A stretch of DNA of 64,000 bases from contig NZ_QCXS01000002.1 of NCBI RefSeq assembly GCF_003260015.1, positions 1,736,001-1,800,000 of the forward strand. The letters are read 5' to 3'. Made by a program: the position numbers and the translations under genes. Shown here one piece after another: positions 59,069-64,000 of this stretch (within the stretch, counting starts at the first letter, position 1; each line of letters begins with the position of its first letter). The notes beneath the pieces were generated by a model. That model did no database searches. It was given only the letters and a program-made list of their open reading frames with translations, and was not told where the DNA came from. The stretch is from Nakamurella deserti (lineage in GTDB: Bacteria; Actinomycetota; Actinomycetes; Mycobacteriales; Nakamurellaceae).

Positions 59069-60220
59069 TCAGTGCCCGCCGGCGAAGGAGTCGCGGATGC
59101 GGGAGAACAACCCGCCGTGGTTGCGCTCCATCAGTTCGGGGTGCTCCTCACCGCGGAGGGTGGCCAGCTCGCGCAGCAGCTCGGCCTGCCGCCCCTCCAC
59201 CTTGGTCGGGGTCATCACCTCGACGTGCACGAACAGGTTGCCGTTGCCGGTCCCGCGCAGCCGCGGCATCCCCTGGTTGCGCAGCGTCAGCACCGTGCCG
59301 GACTGGGTGCCTGGTCTGATGTCGAGGTCCTCGGTGTCCAGCAGGGTGGCCAGCGTCATCGAGGTGCCCAGGGCGGCGGCGGTCATCGGGACGTGCACGG
59401 TGCAGTGCAGGTCCACGCCGTCGCGGGTGAACATCTCGTGCGCCTTCTCGCGCACCTCGACGTACAGGTCGCCCGGGGCGCCGCCACCGGGACCGACCTC
59501 GCCCTGGCCGGGCAGCCGGACGCGGATACCGTCGCCGACGCCGGCCGGGATGTTGGCGCGGACGGTGCGCCGGGCCCGGATGCGCCCGTCGCCGTTGCAC
59601 TGGCGGCAGGGGTCGGGGATGACCTCGCCGTAGCCGCGGCAGACCGGGCAGGGACGCGAGGTGACGACCTGGCCGAGCAGGGAGCGCTGCACCTGCTGGA
59701 TCTCACCGGCCCCCTTGCAGGTGTCGCAGGTCTGCCGGCTGGTGCCCTCGGCGGTTCCCTCGCCCTGGCACAGGGTGCAGACCTGGGCGGTGTCGACGGT
59801 GAGGTCCTTGGCGACCCCGGTCGCGCACTCCTCGAGCGTCAGCTCGATCGGCAGCAGCGAGTCCTCGCCCTGGCGGACCCGGGACCGCGGACCGCGGGAG
59901 CGGGCGCCGCCGCCGAAGAAGGCGTCCATGATGTCGCCGAAACCCATGTTGTTGAACGGGTCCTGCCCGCCGCCGGCACCACCGCCGCCACCCGACGACA
60001 GGGGGTCACCACCGAGATCGACGATCTGGCGCTTGGCCGGATCCGACAGCACTTCGTAGGCGGTGGAGACGTCCTTGAACCGGGACTGGGATTCCGGGTC
60101 CGGGTTGACGTCGGGATGGAGTTCCCGCGCGAGCTTGCGGTACGCGCGTTTGATCTCATCCTGCGAGGCGCCCTTCTGGACACCCAACAACCCGTAATAG
60201 TCGCGAGCCACTCTCTGCAC
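59069..60220 (-). CDS. dnaJ: Chaperone DnaJ (DnaJ2 type)
   Basis: 383 residues. The J domain is [20 protein letters not shown] with the HPD triad in [10 protein letters not shown] Gly-rich segment follows ([18 protein letters not shown]). Four zinc repeats are [24 protein letters not shown] and CRQCNGDG. It stimulates DnaK and binds unfolded proteins. GTG 60220 has aaagg 5 bases upstream; a GTG at 60211 is the alternative. It is paired with hrcA under a CIRCE element, so it is probably heat-induced. Confidence 0.95.
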   Translation of the reverse strand: MQRVARDYYGLLGVQKGASQDEIKRAYRKLARELHPDVNPDPESQSRFKDVSTAYEVLSDPAKRQIVDLGGDPLSSGGGGGAGGGQDPFNNMGFGDIMDAFFGGGARSRGPRSRVRQGEDSLLPIELTLEECATGVAKDLTVDTAQVCTLCQGEGTAEGTSRQTCDTCKGAGEIQQVQRSLLGQVVTSRPCPVCRGYGEVIPDPCRQCNGDGRIRARRTVRANIPAGVGDGIRVRLPGQGEVGPGGGAPGDLYVEVREKAHEMFTRDGVDLHCTVHVPMTAAALGTSMTLATLLDTEDLDIRPGTQSGTVLTLRNQGMPRLRGTGNGNLFVHVEVMTPTKVEGRQAELLRELATLRGEEHPELMERNHGGLFSRIRDSFAGGH

Positions 60221-60295
60221 ACTGACCTTTCCCGCGGGGAAGTTCCCGCATCACTTCATGTCCCTGCTGCTGCACCGGCCGTGTCGGCCGGTCCG

Positions 60296-61315
60296 TCAAC
60301 GCTCGCCGAGCAGTTCGCCGACGTACCGGGCGACGGCGCGGACGGCCGCCATCGTGCCGGGATAGTCCATCCGGGTGGGCCCCACGACGGCCAGGCCCCC
60401 CATCACCATCGATCCGGCGCCGTACCCCGCGGTGACCAGAGCGGACGCGGCGAGGTTCGCATCGTCATTCTCCTCCCCGATCCGCACGGTGACCGAATCC
60501 GCGGTCGCCAGGGCCAACAGTTTGAGCAAGGTCACCTGCTCGTCCAGCGCCTCGAGGACACCGCGCAGGGTCGACGGCTGGTCGACCCACGCCCCGGAGA
60601 GGTTGGACGTGCCCGAGAGCACCAGCCGCTCCTCCGGGGATTCCACGAACGTCCGGGTGAGCACCGCGGCCACCGCCGAGAACAGCGCCGCCGACCGTGA
60701 CGACACCTGCCCGGGCAGCTGCTCGACCGCGGCGGCCGCCTCGGCCATCCGGCGGCCGGTGACCGACTCGGCCAGTTTGATCCGCAGCAGCGCGACCGAC
60801 TCCTCGGTCACGTCGGTGGGCAGCTCGACGACCCGCTGCTCGACGCGCCCGCTGTCGGTGATGACCACGATGAGCAGCCGGCTCGGCGCGAGCGGCACCA
60901 CCTCGACGTGCCGGACGATCGCCCGGGTCAGCGTCGGGTACTGCACGACCGCGACCTGGCGGGTCAGTTGCGACAGCAACCGGACGCTGCGCCGCAGCAC
61001 GTCGTCGAGGTCCACCGACTCGGCCAGGAAGCGCTGGATGGCGTGCCGCTCGGCCGGCGACAGCGGCTTGACCGCCGCCAGCCGGTCCACGAACAGCCGG
61101 TACCCCTTGTCGGTGGGCACGCGACCGGCCGAGGTGTGCGGCTGGGCGATCAGACCGTCCTCCTCGAGGACGGCCATGTCGTTGCGGATGGTGGCGGCGG
61201 AGACGTTGAGCTGGTGCCGCTCCACGAGGGCCTTCGAGCCGACCGGCTCGTGGGTCGCCACGTAGTCGGCCACGATCGCGCGGAGGACCTCGAAACGGCG
61301 GTCGTCGGCGCTCAT
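60296..61315 (-). CDS. hrcA: Heat-inducible transcriptional repressor HrcA
   Basis: 339 residues. The winged-helix DNA-binding domain is at the N-terminus ([56 protein letters not shown]). The GAF-like core ends [14 protein letters not shown]. It represses chaperone genes by binding CIRCE, and a CIRCE copy lies 70-96 bases upstream of its ATG at 61315. dnaJ follows 75 bases later. Confidence 0.96.
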   Translation of the reverse strand: MSADDRRFEVLRAIVADYVATHEPVGSKALVERHQLNVSAATIRNDMAVLEEDGLIAQPHTSAGRVPTDKGYRLFVDRLAAVKPLSPAERHAIQRFLAESVDLDDVLRRSVRLLSQLTRQVAVVQYPTLTRAIVRHVEVVPLAPSRLLIVVITDSGRVEQRVVELPTDVTEESVALLRIKLAESVTGRRMAEAAAAVEQLPGQVSSRSAALFSAVAAVLTRTFVESPEERLVLSGTSNLSGAWVDQPSTLRGVLEALDEQVTLLKLLALATADSVTVRIGEENDDANLAASALVTAGYGAGSMVMGGLAVVGPTRMDYPGTMAAVRAVARYVGELLGER

Positions 61316-61384
61316 CGCGGCCCTCCCGGCTCGGCTCTCATCAGGTCCTCCTCACCAGGTCCGGCCCCTCACGTACACGTGGAA

Positions 61385-61411
61385 CTGGCGCTCGCGCACG
61401 CCGAGTGCCAA
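61385..61411. promoter_or_regulatory. CIRCE element (HrcA operator) upstream of hrcA
   Basis: ctggcgctc - 9 bases - gagtgccaa matches the consensus TTAGCACTC-N9-GAGTGCTAA with the exact spacer. The right half has one mismatch, the left has three. A possible -10 TACACT (minus strand, 61411-61416) overlaps its edge, so HrcA binding would block RNA polymerase. Confidence 0.85.
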
Positions 61412-61487
61412 GTGTAGTCAGCCTGCCGACCGGCCCCGGGGGGCCCGACTAGGGTGAGCGGGAACCGAACGGGAGGGCCGGCGCCGG

Positions 61488-61802
61488 ATGATCTTCAAGG
61501 ACGTGCGGGACGGCCGGCCGTATCCGGACCACGGGTTCTCCAACCGCGACTGGGCGCGGATCCCGCCCCGTCAGGTCCGCCTGGTGGATCTGACGGCCAC
61601 CAAGCGCGAGCTCCGGCTGGACACCCTGCTCGACGACGACTCGACCTTCTACGGCGACCTCTTCCCGCACGCGGTCCAGTGGCAGGACGAGCTCTACCTC
61701 GAGGACGGTCTGCACCGGGCCCTGCGCGCGGCGCTGCAGCAGCGCACCGTCATCCACGTGCGGGTGCTGGACCTGGACGAGCTGCGCGGTACCGCCGGCT
61801 GA
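61488..61802 (+). CDS. Conserved small actinobacterial protein (Rv2375-like)
   Basis: 104 residues, soluble. The sequence MIFKDVRDGRPYPDHGFSNR, then IPPRQVRLVDLTATKRELRLDTLL and STFYGDLFPHAVQWQDELYL, is strongly conserved in actinomycetes. It is always divergent from hrcA, as Rv2375 is in M. tuberculosis. It is sometimes labelled a VapB-type antitoxin, but no toxin partner is seen and the function should be called unknown. It ends 6 bases from the convergent kinase stop. Confidence 0.85.
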   Translation: MIFKDVRDGRPYPDHGFSNRDWARIPPRQVRLVDLTATKRELRLDTLLDDDSTFYGDLFPHAVQWQDELYLEDGLHRALRAALQQRTVIHVRVLDLDELRGTAG

Positions 61803-61808
61803 ACCGGC

Positions 61809-63782
61809 TCAGTCCAGCCGGCCGAAGTCGCGGCGCAACGCGCGCGCCGCGCTGCGCAGCAGCAGCACCGACGCGGCGGTCAGACCGCCGAAACCCAGGA
61901 TGTAGATGATCGCCTGCAGCCGGTCGTCCCCGGCCGACGCCCCCGCGATCAGCAGCAACGCCGACGCGACCACCCCGAAACCGCCCAGCACGGTCAGCAC
62001 GAGCTGATCCACCCAGCCGTTGACCTTCGCACCGTCGGGCCCGGAGTACCGGTCGGTCCGCACCGTCAGCCGGCCCGCGCGGGCCAGCCCGGCCAGCGCC
62101 TCGACGTGCTCGGGCAGCGTCCGCAACGCCGGCAGCGACCGCAGCGCCTCCCGCTGGAGCATCTCCTTGGGCGTACCGAACGCCGAACTCCCGGACTGCT
62201 CGATGAGGGTGCGGCTCTCCTCGGCCAGGCTGAACGTCGGCTCCAGGATCGTCAGGGTGCCCTCCAGGGTGAGCAGCGCCCGGGCGAGCAGCGTGATCGA
62301 CGACGGCACCCGCATGTCGTGCTTCTGCATGACACGCAGCACCTGCATGAGCATCTGCGGGTCCACGCCGCCGCCCGCGTCGAGCTGGGCCAGCGAGCCG
62401 GCCAGGTCACTCTCCAGGCTGCGCAGGTCGACCGACAGGTCGTTGCCGGCGAGCTCGCGGGTGGCCCGGGCCAGCACGGCGGCGTCGTGGGTGGCGATGC
62501 CGATGGCGACGGACCGCAGACCGCCGAGCGCCACCGAGTCCAGCTGTCCGACGGAGCCGAAATCGAGCATCCAGATGGTGCCCTCGGCGTCCATCAGCAG
62601 GTTGCCCGGGTGCGGGTCGGCATGAAACAACCCGTCCTGCAGGATCTGGCCGATGAAGCTGGCCAGCAGGCGGCGGGCGAGTTCGTGCCGCGCCACCGGT
62701 GCGGTCGCCGACAGCGCCGCCGACACCGGCCGGCCCTTGACCTCCTCCATGACCAGCAGCCGGTCGGTGGACAACGCCGGGTACACCCGGGGCACCGCGA
62801 TCCCGACGTCGGAGGCCCGCTGGGCGCGCAGTCGCGACCCCACGCTGGCCTCGACCTGGTAGTCCAGCTCCGCCTGGATGCCGGTGATGAGTTCCTCGCA
62901 CAGCCCCCGCAGCCCCAGTGACCGGGCGGCGCTGACCCGCCGCTCCACCTGGCGCGCGGCCAACCGCAGCACCGCGGCGTCGCGGGCGACGATGTCGCCG
63001 ATCCCGGGCCGCTGCACCTTGACCACGACCGGCGTGCCGTCCCGGAGCACGGCGCGGTGGGTCTGCCCGATGGACGCCGCCGCGAGGGGTTCCCACTCGA
63101 AGCTCGCGAACGCGCTCTCCACCGCCTCGCCGAGCTCGGACTCGAGCACCTGACGTACGCCCTCGGGCGGCACCGGACGGACGTCACCGCGCAGTGACGA
63201 CAGCTCGTCGGTCAGGGTGCCGGGCAGGATGTCGGTCCGGGTGGAGGCGATCTGGCCGAACTTGACGAGCATCCCGCCGGAGTTCTCCAGCACCGCCTTC
63301 AACCGCTGGGACAGCTCCGGGGACTCCAGCGCCGCCCGGGAGGCGAACCGCAGGTGCAGCAGGTTGGCCCGGCGGGCGTGCCCCACCACCTCGCGGAGCC
63401 GGCCGTACGGGGTGAAGGCGGCCCGGAGCGTCCGGATCGGACGGAGCCAGCGGCGCCGACGCCGGCCCGCCGGCTTCTCCCGCCGGGTGAGCAGCTCCAG
63501 GACGATCGCGATCGGCATCGCCGCGAGCACCCCGAAGAAGATGATGATCGCGATCAGCGCGACGATCTCCGGGGTCGTCTCGACGTTCAGGTCGTACCCG
63601 GTGCCGTCGATGCCGCGTTCACCGAGGACGGCCACCGCGGCGAGCACGCCGACGAACCAGCCGAGGATGCCGGCGACCACGCCGCGGATCTTGCCGAGCC
63701 GCACACCGAGGAGGCGGCCGCTCAACTTCCCCACCGTGACCGCGAACAGCAGCAGGATCAGTACCGCGATGATCAGCTCCAC
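61809..63782 (-). CDS. ABC1/UbiB-family atypical kinase with membrane segments
   Basis: 657 residues. Two to three N-terminal helices (MELIIAVLILLLFAVTVGKL; IVALIAIIIFFGVLAAMPIA) and two C-terminal helices frame a full ABC1 kinase domain: GMLVKFGQIASTRTD (KxGQ), EPLAAASIGQTHRAV, the Lys in VVVKVQRPG, LFHADPHPGNLLMD and the metal Asp in IWMLDFGSVGQ. Family members such as UbiB support quinone or lipid metabolism at the membrane. The layout with helices at both ends is common in actinobacteria. ATG 63782. Confidence 0.9.
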   Translation of the reverse strand: MELIIAVLILLLFAVTVGKLSGRLLGVRLGKIRGVVAGILGWFVGVLAAVAVLGERGIDGTGYDLNVETTPEIVALIAIIIFFGVLAAMPIAIVLELLTRREKPAGRRRRRWLRPIRTLRAAFTPYGRLREVVGHARRANLLHLRFASRAALESPELSQRLKAVLENSGGMLVKFGQIASTRTDILPGTLTDELSSLRGDVRPVPPEGVRQVLESELGEAVESAFASFEWEPLAAASIGQTHRAVLRDGTPVVVKVQRPGIGDIVARDAAVLRLAARQVERRVSAARSLGLRGLCEELITGIQAELDYQVEASVGSRLRAQRASDVGIAVPRVYPALSTDRLLVMEEVKGRPVSAALSATAPVARHELARRLLASFIGQILQDGLFHADPHPGNLLMDAEGTIWMLDFGSVGQLDSVALGGLRSVAIGIATHDAAVLARATRELAGNDLSVDLRSLESDLAGSLAQLDAGGGVDPQMLMQVLRVMQKHDMRVPSSITLLARALLTLEGTLTILEPTFSLAEESRTLIEQSGSSAFGTPKEMLQREALRSLPALRTLPEHVEALAGLARAGRLTVRTDRYSGPDGAKVNGWVDQLVLTVLGGFGVVASALLLIAGASAGDDRLQAIIYILGFGGLTAASVLLLRSAARALRRDFGRLD

Positions 63783-63910
63783 AGCGCACCCGTCTCGTTG
63801 CAGGACCCCGCGCCGGTCCGGAGGCGAGCCGACGGTTCGTCACAGAGTGTGACAGCTCCCTGGCTTGCTGTGTCGCCCGGGAACCCACCGGGTCCGGTCT
63901 GTGCCGCGCG

Positions 63911-64000
63911 GCGTCGCACGGGTCTGTACTACGCGGCGTCGCACGGGTCTGTACTACGCGGCGTCGCACGGGTCTGTACTACGCGGCGTCGCACGGGTCT
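63911..64000. repeat. 25-bp tandem repeat running off the right edge
   Basis: The unit gcgtcgcacgggtctgtactacgcg starts at 63911, 63936, 63961 and 63986. The first three are identical and the fourth is cut by the window end. A degenerate copy (gtctgtgccgcgcg) precedes it. The array lies upstream of the membrane ABC1 kinase. There are no spacers between units, so it is not CRISPR. Nothing else is seen in 63783-64000. Confidence 0.9.

Noticed and set aside
58289-60700. 803-residue open frame on the plus strand
   Set aside because: It is antisense to rsmE, dnaJ and hrcA, all of which have clear motifs.
63911-64000. CRISPR array
   Set aside because: Units abut directly with no variable spacers; the same holds for the arrays at 5340, 5421, 42782 and 43323.

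Overview
The window is very GC-rich, densely packed DNA with many GTG starts and 1-4 base stop/start overlaps. It carries actinobacterial marker genes: a WhiB7-type regulator with an AT-hook, UvrD2, UPF0182, a PPA1309-family protein, DUF2342, stand-alone LigC and PolDom proteins, an HrcA/DnaJ2 pair, and IdeR (DtxR)-type iron boxes. It is almost certainly chromosome of a high-GC actinomycete. Something near Nakamurella or Geodermatophilales would fit, but that placement is a guess. No phage, plasmid, transposase, rRNA or CRISPR locus was seen.

Layout. 0-6.2 kb: the tail of a TetR-like regulator, a frameshifted MFS exporter, a three-subunit molybdenum hydroxylase operon of PaoABC type, two GC-rich minisatellites, and a frameshifted RpiB/LacAB sugar-phosphate isomerase. 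6.4-12.8 kb: a complete Mrp Na+/H+ antiporter operon with fused mrpAB, then C, D, E, F and G, plus a small membrane protein. 12.8-17 kb: a siderophore ABC importer (two FecCD permeases, an ATPase and a binding lipoprotein) with an IdeR-type box before the permease operon and another before the lipoprotein gene. 17-20 kb: DNA ligase LigC and the polymerase-domain protein PolD around a small membrane protein, then a secreted protein. 20.4-28 kb: a redox-signalling set (UBP zinc finger, cNMP-binding histidine kinase, and a receiver domain fused to a thioredoxin-reductase-like flavoprotein) interleaved with a DUF485/ActP acetate-type symporter and an MFS transporter. 28.1-31.9 kb: three FAD enzymes in a row. 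32 kb: initiator tRNA-Met.

32.2-48 kb corresponds in gene order to the M. tuberculosis UPF0182 - PDZ protease - DUF2342 - E1-like - ABC1 kinase - whiB7 - uvrD2 - nudC block. An aldo-keto reductase, a 49-residue zinc-ribbon protein and a repeat-rich 0.9 kb spacer are inserted. The whiB7 gene has a long leader with a promoter, an upstream ORF and an attenuator hairpin. 48-52.4 kb: a paired M16 peptidase operon coupled to nudC, and an M20 dipeptidase. 52.4-61.4 kb: the conserved stress/translation cluster hrcA-dnaJ-rsmE, a fenA-like exonuclease, HIT, phoH-ybeY-CBS/HlyC-era, all on the minus strand, with a CIRCE element upstream of hrcA. 61.5-64 kb: a small conserved protein, a second ABC1 kinase with membrane segments, and a 25-bp tandem repeat that runs off the window edge.

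The most interesting non-gene signals are the recurrent tandem-repeat arrays in intergenic spacers (5.3, 42.8, 43.3 and 63.9 kb), the whiB7 leader, and the CIRCE and IdeR sites. The most interesting protein-level signals are the redox two-component set, whose TrxR-like partner lacks the usual CxxC, and the orphan E1-like zinc protein next to whiB7. Two reading frames (MFS at 0.4-1.6 kb, RpiB at 5.7-6.1 kb) each look like a single-base loss and may be sequencing errors.
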